DNA of 64,000 nt from Cytophagales bacterium. GTDB taxonomy: Bacteria > Bacteroidota > Bacteroidia > Cytophagales > Spirosomataceae. The notes beneath the pieces are model-generated. The model had not been told where the DNA came from, searched no databases, and worked only from the letters and a program-made list of their open reading frames with translations. The stretch covers positions 40,295 through 104,294 of the forward strand of contig JAAFKE010000010.1 of the NCBI GenBank assembly GCA_013298215.1, given 5' to 3'. Of the stretch, positions 1 to 9,428 are shown in pieces; position 1 is the first letter of the stretch; each line of letters starts with the position of its first letter. The position numbers and the translations under genes are program-made.

Positions 1-2
1 TG

Positions 3-10
3 TAATTTTG
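3..10 (+). promoter_or_regulatory. Putative Bacteroidota -7 box for the Nudix gene
   Basis: TAATTTTG fits the Bacteroidota -7 consensus TAnnTTTG and lies about 21 bp before the ATG at 32. The -33 element would fall outside the window, so it cannot be seen. Confidence 0.45.
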
Positions 11-31
11 CGGCGAAATTAATTTCATCCC

Positions 32-484
32 ATGGATAACGCCCTACCCCATCGCTCAAAAGTAATCGTTAAAGTACCCTGTGCCATTATCGAACACGAG
101 GGCCGAATACTGGCCGCCCAGCGCGCCGAAGGAATGTCGCTGTCGCTGAAATGGGAGTTTCCTGGCGGAAAAATAGACGGCGACGAAACCGAGATCGAAG
201 CGTTAGTGAGGGAGATCAGGGAGGAGTTAGACGTAGAAATTAGCATTGGAGCGCGTCAATCAGAAGTGTACAAAGACGACACCCACCGGGTAATTTGCCT
301 CATTCCCTACATTTGTGAACTCATAACCACCCAAATAACCCTCACCGAACACCGCCAGTACAAGTGGCTTACGGCCGAAGAACTCCCCAACTTAGACTGG
401 GCCGAAGCCGACATTGTGGTGCTGAACAACTACCTAAAACTAATCAAGACGCAGCCGCAACAAGCTGGCTCTGCACCCGCTTAA
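32..484 (+). CDS. Nudix (MutT-like) hydrolase
   Basis: This 150-residue protein is a Nudix hydrolase. It probably cleaves a nucleoside triphosphate or another X-linked nucleoside diphosphate in the cytoplasm, as MutT or the CTP pyrophosphohydrolase NudG do. The Nudix box runs from G46 through E52 to R60-E61 and E64-E65, matching GX5EX7REUXEEXGU except that the late Gly is Asp67. The N-terminal part (VKVPCAIIEHEGRILAAQR) has the strand pattern of the MutT family, and the length is typical. The ATG at 32 follows a plausible promoter. The 3' end overlaps the opposite-strand gene ending at 444 by 41 bp. The exact substrate cannot be read from the sequence. Confidence 0.88.
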   Translation: MDNALPHRSKVIVKVPCAIIEHEGRILAAQRAEGMSLSLKWEFPGGKIDGDETEIEALVREIREELDVEISIGARQSEVYKDDTHRVICLIPYICELITTQITLTEHRQYKWLTAEELPNLDWAEADIVVLNNYLKLIKTQPQQAGSAPA

Positions 485-779
485 TGAGCATATTGACCAC
501 GCGTCGGTTGAGTTCGTCGTCGAGGGCGGCGTAGGCTGGCCACTGCTCGGCCGACAGCTGACCCACAACCAACCCAACAAAAAAGTTGCGCAGCACTTGG
601 TCTTTTCGGAACGCATTCTGGATAAATTCGAGCCGAGCGTCGGCGTTCATCTTCTCAAAATTTACTTTTCGCTTCTGCAAGTAATGCCCGAACACGCCCA
701 AAATTAGCTCGTTTTGGGCTTTGAGAATGGGGCGGAGAATTTCGTTTTGGTACTGTTCGGCGGGCGACGATTCGTTCAT
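444..779 (-). CDS. Conserved hypothetical cytoplasmic protein
   Basis: I do not recognise this 111-residue protein. It has no signal peptide or membrane segment. The sequence is mixed-charge and predicted mostly helical, with a stretch resembling a small helical bundle (residues about 10-100, EILRPILKAQNELILGVFG onward). It lies tail-to-tail with the Nudix gene and overlaps it by 41 bp. The codon use is like that of its neighbours, and the uninterrupted frame with an ATG supports a real gene. No function is assigned. Confidence 0.6.
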   Translation of the reverse strand: MNESSPAEQYQNEILRPILKAQNELILGVFGHYLQKRKVNFEKMNADARLEFIQNAFRKDQVLRNFFVGLVVGQLSAEQWPAYAALDDELNRRVVNMLIKRVQSQLVAAAS

Positions 780-990
780 TGGTTACGGGATGTATTATTG
801 AGCGGTATTAAAAAAATACTGCGCTATGCTAACTGTTCATAAAATCGATTGCTGGATAATTAAGCATATAAATGTTGTTGCATTTAAAGTAGCGGGTGGT
901 ATAAATCCAAACAAAGGCGGGCAACGTACCTATTTTGCGTTCTACGATAAAACACGTATTTCTACGCTAAAACGTAAAATTGTTACCTCT

Positions 991-998
991 TATATTTG
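991..998 (+). promoter_or_regulatory. Putative -7 box for the small membrane protein
   Basis: TATATTTG matches TAnnTTTG, 23 bp upstream of the ATG at 1022. No well-spaced -33 TTTG is visible. The preceding stretch from 780 holds no convincing gene. Confidence 0.35.
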
Positions 999-1021
999 TC
1001 ATCACAAACATCGTTAAGACC

Positions 1022-1183
1022 ATGAACTCGAATCGCAATCGGAAATTGCTGGTGATAAACCGCAAAAGTGGTGGGTATTTGCTCGACCAAACTACGCTGC
1101 TCGGCACGCTATCGTTCATTATTTTGGGCTACATCGTGCTGCAATTCGTCTATCCACTCATCAACAAGGGCTTACTGTGGTAA
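1022..1183 (+). CDS. Small single-pass membrane protein
   Basis: This 53-residue protein has a charged N-terminus (SNRNRKLLVINRKSGG) and one hydrophobic segment at about residues 22-40 (LLGTLSFIILGYIVLQFVY). I chose the ATG at 1022 over an upstream start at 980 because the latter adds only an unlikely leader and would place the start inside the putative promoter. It overlaps the 3' end of the pyruvate carboxylase gene by 12 bp, tail-to-tail. The function is unknown; the family could be a short membrane protein of unknown role that is conserved in Cytophagales. Confidence 0.5.
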   Translation: MNSNRNRKLLVINRKSGGYLLDQTTLLGTLSFIILGYIVLQFVYPLINKGLLW

Positions 1184-4100
1184 TGCACTTAGTTGCAGAA
1201 CGCAATCGTCTTGCTCTACCACCGAGCCCTCGCGCAGCACAATCTGGCCTACGCTACCTGCTTGGGTAGCGGCCACGATCGATTCCATCTTCATGGCCTC
1301 GATCACAAATAGCGGCGTATTTTTTTTCACTTCATCGCCCGTTTTTACCAATATTTTGGCCAAACGCCCCTGCAACGGTGCGCCCACGTCGCCCACTTTG
1401 GTTGCTTTTGCGTTCTGAGACTTGGTGGCTTTTTGGCTGCGGTCGCGCACGCGCACCTGGCGGCTCTGCCCGTTTAGTTCAAAAGTAACGGTTCGCATAC
1501 CGAGGTCGTCGGCGTTCGACACAAAGAGCAAGCGCACCAAAATATTTTTTCCCTCCGCAATTTCGATCAAAATCTCCTCGTCGGGCTTCAGGCCGTACAA
1601 AAACGCATTGGTCGGAATAATCGACACATCGCCGTATATCTCGCGGGCGGCGTAGAAATCTTCATAGACCTTTGGGTACATTTTATAGGAAAGGTATTCC
1701 AAAAACCCTTCGCTGTGCGGAAACTGGGCCTGAAAATCGGCAAACTCCACCTCAAAATCGGCGGGTGGCATATTGTCGTTGGGGCGGGCGGTCATGGGCT
1801 GTTCGCCTTTTAAAATAACCGCCTGCAACTGAGCCGGAAAGCCCCCAACTGGCTGCCCCAAACCGCCGCGCATAAAATCTTTGACCGATTCGGGAAACGA
1901 CAGCGAGTCGCCGCGCGTCAGTATGTCGTGGGGGCTGAGGTGGTTGGAGGTCATAAAAAGGGCCATGTCGCCTACTACCTTCGACGACGGTGTCACCTTC
2001 ACGATGTCGCCAAACATTTCGTTTACGACCGCGTAGTTTTGTTTTAGCGTCTCAAACTGCGCACCCAACCCCAGCGCAATGGCCTGCGGTTTGAGGTTTG
2101 AGTACTGCCCACCAGGAATCTCGTTTTGGTACACCTCCGCGTTGCCAGCCTTCATGCCGCTCTCGAAGGGGTAGTACATCTCGCGCACGTCTTCCCAATA
2201 GTTAGAATAAGCGTTCAATGAATGCAGGTCGAAAGCCCCCTCGCGGGCGTGGCCCTGCATCATGGCCACCACCGAGTTGAAATTGGGCTGGGAGGTGAGC
2301 CCCGACAACGCACCGAGGGCGCAGTCTATCACGTCCACGCCCGCTTCGATGGCCTTCAAATAGGTCGATGACTGAATAGAAGAGGTGTCGTGGGTGTGCA
2401 AATGAATCGGGATGCTCACGGCCTTTTTGAGCTCGCGCACCAGTACTTCGGCGGCGTAGGGTTTTAGAAGGCCCGCCATGTCTTTGATGGCCAATATGTG
2501 CGCCCCTTCGTCTTCGAGCTGCCGCGCCATGTCCAAATAATATTGGAGCGAATATTTGGTGGTTTTGCCAGTTTGCTGGGTCTGCATAAAGTCGCCGGTG
2601 TAGCAAATAGCGGCTTCGGCCACCGCGTTGGTGCGCTCTCGCACGGCGCGGATGCTCACTTTCATGGCCTCGACCCAGTTGAGTGAGTCAAAAATTCGGA
2701 ATATATCAATGCCGTTCTCCCAGCTTTTTTCCACAAATTTTTCGATCAAATTGTCTGGATACGCCGAGTATCCAACCGCATTAGACCCCCGAAAGAGCAT
2801 TTGCAGGAGCATATTTGGCATGGCCTGGCGAAAGTCTTGGAGGCGCGTCCAGGGGCTTTCGCCCAAAAAACGCATCGCCACGTCGAAGGTAGCCCCGCCC
2901 CAAACTTCCATCGACAACAACTGGGGATGCGCCTTGGCGAAACCTTCGGCCACTTTGAGCATATCTTGGGTGCGCACGCGCGTAGCCAGCAAAGACTGGT
3001 GGCCATCGCGGAAGGTGGTGTCGGTGTAGAGTATTTGTTTTTGGTCTTTGACCCAACGCGCAAACTTTTCGGGGCCCAAGTCAGTGAGGCGTTGTTTGTT
3101 GCCGTTGGGGTAGGCGGCATACTGGTCAAAGACGGGTGCTATTGGCGTTCTTAGGGCGCGGTCATCTTTTATTTTTACTTCGGGATTTCCGTTCACCACC
3201 ACTTCGGCCAGGTATTTGAGCACCCGCGTCGAACGGTCTTTGGGCTTGCGTAGGTTAAAAAGTTCGGGGTGTTTTTCGATAAACGACACGCGGGCGTTGC
3301 CTTCCACAAAAACGGGGTGGGCTATCACGTTCCACAAAAAGGGAATATTTGTTTTCACGCCCCTGATTCTGTACTCGACCAACGCGCGGTGAAGACGCTG
3401 GGTGGCTCCTTTGAGGGTACGGCCCCGGGCGGTTACTTTCACGATCATGGAGTCGAAATAAGGCGAAATCCGCGCACCCGCGTAGGCCGAGCCTTCGTCT
3501 AATCGAATACCAAAACCCGCCGCGTTGCGGTAGGCAGTGAGCGTGCCAAAGTCGGGCTTGAAACCATTGGCGGGGTCTTCGGTCGTGATCCGGCACTGAA
3601 TGGCGTAGCCGCTGCAAGTCACATCGTCTTGGTGGTTGATGTAAATGCCATTATCGGACAGTTTGTAGCCCATCGCAATCAGAATCTGAGTCCTGACGAT
3701 GTCGATCCCCGTGATTTCTTCGGTAATTGTGTGTTCGACTTGGATGCGGGGGTTCACTTCAATAAAAAAGATATTTTCTTGCTGGTCCACCAAAAACTCA
3801 ACCGTACCCGCGTTCGAGTAGTCGGCGGCTCTGCCAATTCGGAGGGCATATTCGTAGAGTTTGTCGCGGGTTTGTTGTTTCAAACCCACCGACGGAGCCA
3901 CCTCGACTACTTTCTGAAAACGCCGCTGCACCGAGCAGTCGCGTTCGTAGAGGTGAACGAGGTTTCCGTGGGTGTCGCCCAGCAATTGTACTTCGAGGTG
4001 TTTGGGGTCTTCAATAAATTTTTCGAGAAATATTGTATCGTCGCCGAAGGCATTTTTGGCCTCGTTTTTGGCTTCGCTGAATGCCTTCGTAAATTCTTCT

Positions 4101-4642
4101 TCGACCCGCACCACGCGCATACCGCGCCCGCCTCCGCCAGCGGCGGCTTTAACCATGATCGGAAAACCAATGCGCTTGGCCTCCGAAAGCGCAAAGTTTT
4201 GGTCCGAAATATCGGCTCGGCTGTCGGGAATCATCGGTACGTCGGCAATGGTGGCCAAGTTTTTGGCGGCCACTTTGTCGCCCAATTTATTCATTGCTTC
4301 GGGCGTTGGCCCCACAAAAATAATGCCCTCCTCGCGGCAGCGCTTGGCCAGCCGAACGTTTTCTGACAAAAAACCGTAGCCTGGGTGAACGGCATCAATG
4401 CGTTTGTGTTTGGCCAACTGAATGATGCCTTCCACGTCGAGATACGGTTTGAGGGCCTCGTCTTGGCGGCCAATCTGGTAGGCTTCGTCGGCCTTGTAGC
4501 GGTGGAGCGAATAGCGGTCTTCGTAGGTATAAACGGCCACCGTAGTGATACCCAACTCGGTGCCAGCACGCATAATGCGAATGGCGATCTCACCGCGATT
4601 AGCAACCAATAAACGCTTGATGGGCTTGACGTAGCTTTGCAT
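1172..4642 (-). CDS. pyc: Pyruvate carboxylase
   Basis: This is a full-length, single-chain pyruvate carboxylase of about 1156 residues. It makes oxaloacetate from pyruvate, bicarbonate and ATP, refilling the TCA cycle. In order it has a biotin carboxylase ATP-grasp domain (KRLLVANRGEIAIRIMRAG at the start, Gly-rich loop AAAGGGGRGMRVV), a carboxyltransferase TIM barrel (TTFRDGHQSLLATRVRT, EVWGGATFD, IKDMAGLLKP), the PC tetramerisation region, and a C-terminal biotinyl domain with the EAMKMES motif, where the biotinylated Lys is about residue 1118. An in-frame Met lies nine codons upstream (4669). I prefer the inner Met at 4642 because the family begins close to the KRLLVANRGEIA motif. It is transcribed alone, with prfC upstream on the same strand. 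Confidence 0.97.
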   Translation of the reverse strand: MQSYVKPIKRLLVANRGEIAIRIMRAGTELGITTVAVYTYEDRYSLHRYKADEAYQIGRQDEALKPYLDVEGIIQLAKHKRIDAVHPGYGFLSENVRLAKRCREEGIIFVGPTPEAMNKLGDKVAAKNLATIADVPMIPDSRADISDQNFALSEAKRIGFPIMVKAAAGGGGRGMRVVRVEEEFTKAFSEAKNEAKNAFGDDTIFLEKFIEDPKHLEVQLLGDTHGNLVHLYERDCSVQRRFQKVVEVAPSVGLKQQTRDKLYEYALRIGRAADYSNAGTVEFLVDQQENIFFIEVNPRIQVEHTITEEITGIDIVRTQILIAMGYKLSDNGIYINHQDDVTCSGYAIQCRITTEDPANGFKPDFGTLTAYRNAAGFGIRLDEGSAYAGARISPYFDSMIVKVTARGRTLKGATQRLHRALVEYRIRGVKTNIPFLWNVIAHPVFVEGNARVSFIEKHPELFNLRKPKDRSTRVLKYLAEVVVNGNPEVKIKDDRALRTPIAPVFDQYAAYPNGNKQRLTDLGPEKFARWVKDQKQILYTDTTFRDGHQSLLATRVRTQDMLKVAEGFAKAHPQLLSMEVWGGATFDVAMRFLGESPWTRLQDFRQAMPNMLLQMLFRGSNAVGYSAYPDNLIEKFVEKSWENGIDIFRIFDSLNWVEAMKVSIRAVRERTNAVAEAAICYTGDFMQTQQTGKTTKYSLQYYLDMARQLEDEGAHILAIKDMAGLLKPYAAEVLVRELKKAVSIPIHLHTHDTSSIQSSTYLKAIEAGVDVIDCALGALSGLTSQPNFNSVVAMMQGHAREGAFDLHSLNAYSNYWEDVREMYYPFESGMKAGNAEVYQNEIPGGQYSNLKPQAIALGLGAQFETLKQNYAVVNEMFGDIVKVTPSSKVVGDMALFMTSNHLSPHDILTRGDSLSFPESVKDFMRGGLGQPVGGFPAQLQAVILKGEQPMTARPNDNMPPADFEVEFADFQAQFPHSEGFLEYLSYKMYPKVYEDFYAAREIYGDVSIIPTNAFLYGLKPDEEILIEIAEGKNILVRLLFVSNADDLGMRTVTFELNGQSRQVRVRDRSQKATKSQNAKATKVGDVGAPLQGRLAKILVKTGDEVKKNTPLFVIEAMKMESIVAATQAGSVGQIVLREGSVVEQDDCVLQLSALPQ

Positions 4643-4762
4643 GAAAAACAATATTTTGTTATTCTGCAATAATACGCATAATCCTACGGTTGGATAAAAT
4701 TTTAGGTAAAGAAAATTTTGTTTAATCTGAATAATTCAATGGCAGTGGCCGCTGCGTTCAAA

Positions 4763-6352
4763 TTAAGCCTCCAGCTTAAACTCCGACGTAAAGTGAAATT
4801 TAATATCGGGGTTATTGGTCATATTCATGCGGAGAATCCAGTCCGAATCGGCCAAAAACACGGGGTTTTGGTCTTTGTCATAGCCAATCTGCATTCCTTT
4901 TAGGCGGATAAACTCGTCTAATTTACCTTTGTCGTCGGAGGTCAGCCAACAGGCCTTGGTCATACTCATGGCATCGAAACGGCATTTGGCACTGTATTCG
5001 TGTTCTAAGCGGTACTGAATAACCTCAAACTGGAGCTCACCAACGGTGCCGACTACCTTTCGGCTACCAGGCTGGAGGGTAAACAACTGCGCCACGCCCT
5101 CGTCGGTAAGCTGCTGAATACCTTTCTCCAATTGTTTCGATTTCATGGGATCGAGGTTCACGAGCTCTTTAAAAATCTCGGGCGAAAAACTCGGAATACC
5201 CGTAAATTGTAGGTTCTCGCCCTCGGTCAGGGTGTCGCCGATCTTAAAACTACCCGTGTCGTAGAGTCCCACCACGTCGCCAGGGAATCCTTCTTCCAGG
5301 ATCGCCTTGGAGTCGGCCATGAAACTAAACGGGCTCGAAAACCGCACATCCTTGCCCGACCGCGTGTGGCGGTAGAACTTACCCCGCTCAAAAACGCCCG
5401 AGCAAATTCTCAAAAAAGCAATCCTGTCGCGGTGGCGCGGGTCTAAATTGGCGTGAATTTTAAAGACAAATCCGCTAAATTTACTTTCGTTGGGTTCTAC
5501 CACGCGCACGTTGGTGGGCCTGTGTACGGGTCTCGGCGACACCTCGCAGAAAGCATCGAGTAGTTCTTTAACCCCAAAATTATTGATTGCGCTGCCAAAA
5601 AACACGGGCGCGATTTTGCCCGCCAAGTACTCCTGGCGGTCGAAGGCATCGTACACGCCCTCGATCAGTTCTACGTCTTCGCGCAGTTGGGCGGCATCGC
5701 GCGCGCCCACTTTTTGTTCCAACAGTGCATCGTCGAGCTTTATTTTTAGCACATCGCTTTCGATCTTGGTCTTGTTGCTCTTAAAAAAATACAGTTGTTC
5801 TTCGTACAGGCTATAGACTCCCTTAAAGTCGGCTCCCATGTTCACGGGCCAGGTCAGGGGGCGGGTTTTGATGTTGAGTTGCTGCTCCAGTTCGTCCAAA
5901 AGATCAAACGGATTCTGGCCCTCGCGGTCCATCTTGTTGATAAAAATAATCACTGGCGTGTCGCGCATCCGGCACACCTCCATGAGGCGTTTGGTCTGCT
6001 CTTCTACGCCTTTCACGCAGTCGATCACGAGAATTACACTGTCCACGGCCGTGAGGGTTCGGTAGGTGTCTTCGGCAAAATCTTTGTGTCCGGGCGTATC
6101 TAATATATTGATTTTCATGTGATTATACTCAAACGTCATCACCGAAGTGGCCACCGAGATACCGCGCTGTTTTTCGATCTCCATGAAATCGGAAGTAGCC
6201 GTTTTTTTAATTTTGTTCGACTTCACCGCTCCCGCCGTTTGAATGGCCCCACCAAAGAGCAGTAGTTTTTCGGTGAGGGTAGTTTTGCCTGCATCGGGGT
6301 GGCTTATGATGGCAAAAGTGCGGCGTTTGTTTATTTCTTGTTCGAGATTCAT
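4763..6352 (-). CDS. prfC: Peptide chain release factor 3
   Basis: This 529-residue translational GTPase recycles RF1 and RF2 from the ribosome after peptide release. The GTPase motifs are intact: G1 in SHPDAGKTT (residues 17-25), the switch region with [17 protein letters not shown] at 85-89 and NKMD at 139-142. The domain II and III sequences ([56 protein letters not shown]) are typical of RF3 rather than EF-G, and the length agrees. A TACTTTTG box lies 20 bp upstream. It has its own promoter and is divergent from the SixA-like gene. Confidence 0.97.
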   Translation of the reverse strand: MNLEQEINKRRTFAIISHPDAGKTTLTEKLLLFGGAIQTAGAVKSNKIKKTATSDFMEIEKQRGISVATSVMTFEYNHMKINILDTPGHKDFAEDTYRTLTAVDSVILVIDCVKGVEEQTKRLMEVCRMRDTPVIIFINKMDREGQNPFDLLDELEQQLNIKTRPLTWPVNMGADFKGVYSLYEEQLYFFKSNKTKIESDVLKIKLDDALLEQKVGARDAAQLREDVELIEGVYDAFDRQEYLAGKIAPVFFGSAINNFGVKELLDAFCEVSPRPVHRPTNVRVVEPNESKFSGFVFKIHANLDPRHRDRIAFLRICSGVFERGKFYRHTRSGKDVRFSSPFSFMADSKAILEEGFPGDVVGLYDTGSFKIGDTLTEGENLQFTGIPSFSPEIFKELVNLDPMKSKQLEKGIQQLTDEGVAQLFTLQPGSRKVVGTVGELQFEVIQYRLEHEYSAKCRFDAMSMTKACWLTSDDKGKLDEFIRLKGMQIGYDKDQNPVFLADSDWILRMNMTNNPDIKFHFTSEFKLEA

Positions 6353-6372
6353 CTTTTACTGGTTTCAAAACG

Positions 6373-6403
6373 CAAAAGTAGCCACAAAGCAACTGGTAAT
6401 CAA
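6373..6403 (-). promoter_or_regulatory. Putative promoter of prfC
   Basis: On the minus strand a TTG at 6403-6401 is followed after 20 bp by TACTTTTG at 6380-6373, fitting the Bacteroidota -33/-7 layout. The -7 box is about 20 bp before the prfC start at 6352. Confidence 0.45.
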
Positions 6404-6423
6404 TCTACAATAAAAAACTTGGC

Positions 6424-6431
6424 TATATTTG
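6424..6431 (+). promoter_or_regulatory. Putative -7 box for the SixA-like gene
   Basis: TATATTTG matches TAnnTTTG and faces the SixA-like gene. It is back-to-back with the prfC promoter in the same 107-bp spacer. It is about 90 bp from the chosen ATG, which leaves a longer leader or an upstream GTG start at 6460 possible. Confidence 0.35.
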
Positions 6432-6522
6432 TGGGCCAACAAACGCGCGTAGCATCACCGTGATCGACGAACGCGGAATTTGCGCCGTAGATATGGGAGC
6501 CCAACAAACACAATTAGAATCT

Positions 6523-7026
6523 ATGAAACGTTATCTGTACCTCGTTCGCCACGCCAAAGCAGAGGACTACGCCGCCACCTCGCGTGACTTTGACCGCGAG
6601 CTAACCGCCCAGGGCATCATGTCGGCCGCTCGAATGGGGCGGTTTTTGAAAGAAAAGGGTTTGGTGGCGCACTTAATGGTAAGCAGCCAGGCCGCCCGCG
6701 CCTACCAAACTGCCAAAGTTATGGCCGAACAACTGGACTACAACGTCGACACCATCGAGAACAATCCGTTTATGTATGAGGGCGGGGCGCGTGCGTATTT
6801 GGCCGCCGTCAATGCCTTAGACAACGCCCACACCCACGTCATGCTGTTTGGCCACAATCCCGATATTAGCTTTTTTGCAGAATACCTTACAAATCAACAC
6901 GTTGGGTCGATGGGAAAGGGCAGCGTAGCGGTGGTTGAGTTTGACGCGGAAGTGACCTGGGACATGGTTTCGCAGCGCTCGGGGAGGCTACTCAGCTACG
7001 AATCGCCCAAGAGTTTGGCTCAATAA
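6523..7026 (+). CDS. SixA-like histidine phosphatase
   Basis: This 167-residue protein belongs to the histidine phosphatase superfamily, close to SixA, which dephosphorylates phosphohistidine on partner proteins. The catalytic RHA motif (R9-H10-A11 in LYLVRHAKAEDY) sits at the N-terminus, and the second catalytic His is in MLFGHNPDISFF. I chose the ATG at 6523 because the family starts a few residues before the first beta strand; a GTG 63 bp upstream would add an unlike leader. The stop codon directly abuts the stop of the convergent moxR gene, with no bases between them. The partner phosphoprotein is unknown. Confidence 0.85.
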   Translation: MKRYLYLVRHAKAEDYAATSRDFDRELTAQGIMSAARMGRFLKEKGLVAHLMVSSQAARAYQTAKVMAEQLDYNVDTIENNPFMYEGGARAYLAAVNALDNAHTHVMLFGHNPDISFFAEYLTNQHVGSMGKGSVAVVEFDAEVTWDMVSQRSGRLLSYESPKSLAQ

Positions 7027-7983
7027 CTACCGATTAATGGCTACCTTGCGCAGAATAGAATCAATCACCATCCGCGACGTAATGCCGTCGGCCTCGGCTT
7101 CGTAGTTTAGCATCAGGCGGTGGTTGAAAACATCGGGAGCGATCTCTTTAATGTCTTCGGGCAGCACGTAGTCGCGGCCATCGAAATAGGCCAGTGCTTT
7201 GGCCGCCAAATTGAGTTTGATCGTGCCGCGCGGCGACACGCCGTACTGAATATACTTCGACTCCTCGCGCAGGTTGTATTCGAGGGGGCGGCGGGTGGCA
7301 AAAACCAGCTCTACAATATACCGCTCCAAACTCTCCGAAATATTAACGTTGTTGATGGCCTCCCGCACGAGCTGTACGTCTTCTTTGGTGAGCAGGGCCT
7401 TGGTTTGGTGCTTAAAATCCATGTTAGCCATTCGACGCATAACCTGCAGCTCCTCCTCTTTGCTGAGGTAATCCACAAATATTTTCATCATAAAACGGTC
7501 TAACTGCGCCTCGGGAAGCGGGTAAGTGCCCTCTTGCTCGACGGGGTTTTGGGTGGCAAGTACCAAAAACGGAGTGTCGAGTTGGTAGGTAATGTCGCCA
7601 ATGGTAACTTGCTTTTCTTGCATGGCCTCCAGCAAGGCCGACTGCACCTTGGCGGGCGAACGATTCACTTCATCGGCCAGAATAATATTGGCAAAAATCG
7701 GTCCTTTCTTAACTTCGTAGTCGCCCAGTTTGGGTTTATAAATCATTGTCCCGATCAAATCGGCGGGTAGCAGGTCGGGCGTGAACTGAATGCGGCGAAA
7801 ATCGAGCTGCAAAATTTTGGTTAGTGTATTAACCATCAGCGTTTTAGCCAGTCCAGGCATTCCTTCCAACAGCAAATGCCCCCCCGTAAAGAGACCCACC
7901 AGCAGGCGGTTGAGCAGTTTTTCTTGCCCCACCACTACCTGTTGCATTTCGTCGATAACTTGTTTTATCTTGGGTAAATACAT
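7027..7983 (-). CDS. MoxR-family AAA+ ATPase
   Basis: This 318-residue MoxR-type AAA+ ATPase probably acts as a chaperone that remodels or assembles envelope or metal-dependent complexes. It has Walker A GMPGLAKT (41-48), Walker B ILADE (101-105), a sensor-1 region with VLATQNPVEQEGTYPLPEAQLDRF, and the C-terminal lid VSPRGTIKLNLAAKALAYFDGRDYV, all typical of the family. An earlier in-frame start at 8124 would lie inside prmC and adds a basic, unlike leader, so the ATG at 7983 was chosen. It follows prmC by 11 bp and is probably co-transcribed. The usual partners (DUF58 and von Willebrand A proteins) are absent beside it. Confidence 0.92.
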   Translation of the reverse strand: MYLPKIKQVIDEMQQVVVGQEKLLNRLLVGLFTGGHLLLEGMPGLAKTLMVNTLTKILQLDFRRIQFTPDLLPADLIGTMIYKPKLGDYEVKKGPIFANIILADEVNRSPAKVQSALLEAMQEKQVTIGDITYQLDTPFLVLATQNPVEQEGTYPLPEAQLDRFMMKIFVDYLSKEEELQVMRRMANMDFKHQTKALLTKEDVQLVREAINNVNISESLERYIVELVFATRRPLEYNLREESKYIQYGVSPRGTIKLNLAAKALAYFDGRDYVLPEDIKEIAPDVFNHRLMLNYEAEADGITSRMVIDSILRKVAINR

Positions 7984-7994
7984 GGAGCGTGGGT

Positions 7995-8840
7995 TTACAT
8001 TTGCGCCTTTATGAAGCGGTTTTTTCCGTTGATGTCGTGCACCAACTGGATTTGGGAGAACCCGCGCTCGCTGAAAACCTGCACAGTTTCGGCTCCGAAA
8101 TGCTCGTTTATTTCTACGTAGCAAGCACCGCCCGGCGCAAGTTGCTTGACGCTAAAATCGGCAATGGCCTTATAGAAAAGCAGCGGGTCTTCGTCTTCCA
8201 CAAACAGGGCCAAGTGGGGTTCGAAACGCAGCACATTGGGGCGCATCTCGCTGGCCTCCGCAAAAGTAACGTAGGGCGGGTTGCTCACTATGCAGTCGAA
8301 CTTGGTGTTTGTGGTGGCCTGGTTGAGAATATCTTGTTTTTCAAAAATAACCTCCGACAGCAACTGGCGGGCGTTTTCTTGGGCTACCGACAGCGCATCG
8401 TCCGACACGTCCCAAGCGTATACGTCGGCGTGGGGCAAAAACCGCGACAGTACAATGGCTATGCAGCCGCTGCCCGTGCCAATGTCTACCATGTTTATTG
8501 ATCTTTCTACGTCGGCAAAATCGCTGGCAATGAGCCGAACAAGCTCTTCGGTTTCGGGGCGCGGAATCAGCACCGACGGCGACACCTTGAAGTCTAACCC
8601 ACAAAAAAACGCCGAGCCAATGATGTGCTGCACGGGCTCGTTTTGGTTGAGGCGTTCAACGATTTTGTTCCAGTCGGGCTGCAGCTGGCTCTCAGGAATG
8701 GGCCTGTCCACGAGCACATCCACGTTGCGGATTCTCATAAAATGCTCGAGCATCATGAAGACCAGTGCACGGGTTTCGCGCGGGGGATAGACCGTGATCT
8801 GACCGACCAGGGAATCAAAAAGTTTTTTGGCGGAAGTCAT
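7995..8840 (-). CDS. prmC: Release factor glutamine methyltransferase
   Basis: This 281-residue enzyme transfers a methyl group from S-adenosylmethionine to the glutamine of the GGQ motif in RF1 and RF2, which raises peptide-release efficiency. It has an N-terminal helical domain, the SAM-binding loop DIGTGSG (119-125) and the substrate-glutamine motif NPPY (187-190). The peptide LIPRPETEEL is a PrmC signature. I prefer the ATG at 8840; a GTG two codons earlier is possible. It is the first gene of an operon with moxR. One of its substrates, RF1, is encoded at 36.9-38.0 kb in this window. Confidence 0.95.
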   Translation of the reverse strand: MTSAKKLFDSLVGQITVYPPRETRALVFMMLEHFMRIRNVDVLVDRPIPESQLQPDWNKIVERLNQNEPVQHIIGSAFFCGLDFKVSPSVLIPRPETEELVRLIASDFADVERSINMVDIGTGSGCIAIVLSRFLPHADVYAWDVSDDALSVAQENARQLLSEVIFEKQDILNQATTNTKFDCIVSNPPYVTFAEASEMRPNVLRFEPHLALFVEDEDPLLFYKAIADFSVKQLAPGGACYVEINEHFGAETVQVFSERGFSQIQLVHDINGKNRFIKAQM

Positions 8841-8896
8841 AGACACAAAATTAGTGTTTTTTTTAGGGATTTACGCATCCAAAAATGATTTCTGAT

Positions 8897-8927
8897 TTTT
8901 GATGTATAACAGAATTGTATACTTTTG
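8897..8927 (+). promoter_or_regulatory. Putative promoter of the lipoprotein/envelope gene pair
   Basis: TTTTG at 8897-8901 is followed after 18 bp by TACTTTTG at 8920-8927, matching the Bacteroidota -33/-7 consensus. The -7 box is 27 bp before the ATG at 8955. Confidence 0.5.
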
Positions 8928-8954
8928 TTATTATACAGCACAACACAAATTTTT

Positions 8955-9428
8955 ATGACTACTCGCCCGCTCATTATCTGCCTTATTGGCCTGCTCTGTT
9001 TGGGTCTGACTGCCTGCGAACAGTGTGGTATTGATCGCGAACCCACCGCGCAGCTATCGTTTTTTAGTCCCGTGCCCAAATTCCAAAAAATTCGTGTTTT
9101 GGGTTCTCCCAAAGACACGCTGTCGCGACGCGAACTGCTTTTTGCGAACTTCATTACCGGGCCCCTTAACCTACATAGCAACCAAACCACCTATGTTTTC
9201 GAGCGTGCCAACCGAACAGATACGCTCACGGTTTTTTACCAACAAAAAATCTACAACGCCAGCAGCACCTGCAACTACGTTCTCGACTTAGAGGCTCCCG
9301 CCAGAGGCGTGCTGTTCAAATCTACCTTCAAAGAGGTGTCGGTGCAGTACAACTCGCTCTATTCCAAAGGAGGGTGGGGTGGGGGTGGTGCCGAAACCTC
9401 AATAACCATAATAGTATCGGAGCCATGA
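8955..9428 (+). CDS. Lipoprotein, DUF6452-like
   Basis: This 157-residue protein has a lipoprotein signal (MTTRPLIICLIGLLCLGLTA then Cys21), so it is probably anchored in the outer or inner membrane facing the periplasm. The mature part is rich in beta strands and has a few cysteines. It resembles the DUF6452 family of Bacteroidota, which is often found next to a DUF6048 gene; that assignment comes from memory of the family layout and is tentative. Its TGA stop overlaps the ATG of the next gene in an ATGA junction, which suggests translational coupling. The ATG at 8955 is chosen because the signal peptide starts there. Confidence 0.72.
   Translation: MTTRPLIICLIGLLCLGLTACEQCGIDREPTAQLSFFSPVPKFQKIRVLGSPKDTLSRRELLFANFITGPLNLHSNQTTYVFERANRTDTLTVFYQQKIYNASSTCNYVLDLEAPARGVLFKSTFKEVSVQYNSLYSKGGWGGGGAETSITIIVSEP

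Noticed and set aside
826..1017. Short plus-strand frame of 63 codons before the small membrane protein
   Set aside because: No recognisable domain or signal peptide, and it overlaps the putative promoter at 991-998. The composition looks non-coding.
7984..8124. Extended N-terminus of moxR
   Set aside because: It would lie within the prmC gene and adds a basic leader unlike the family. The ATG at 7983 matches the family start.
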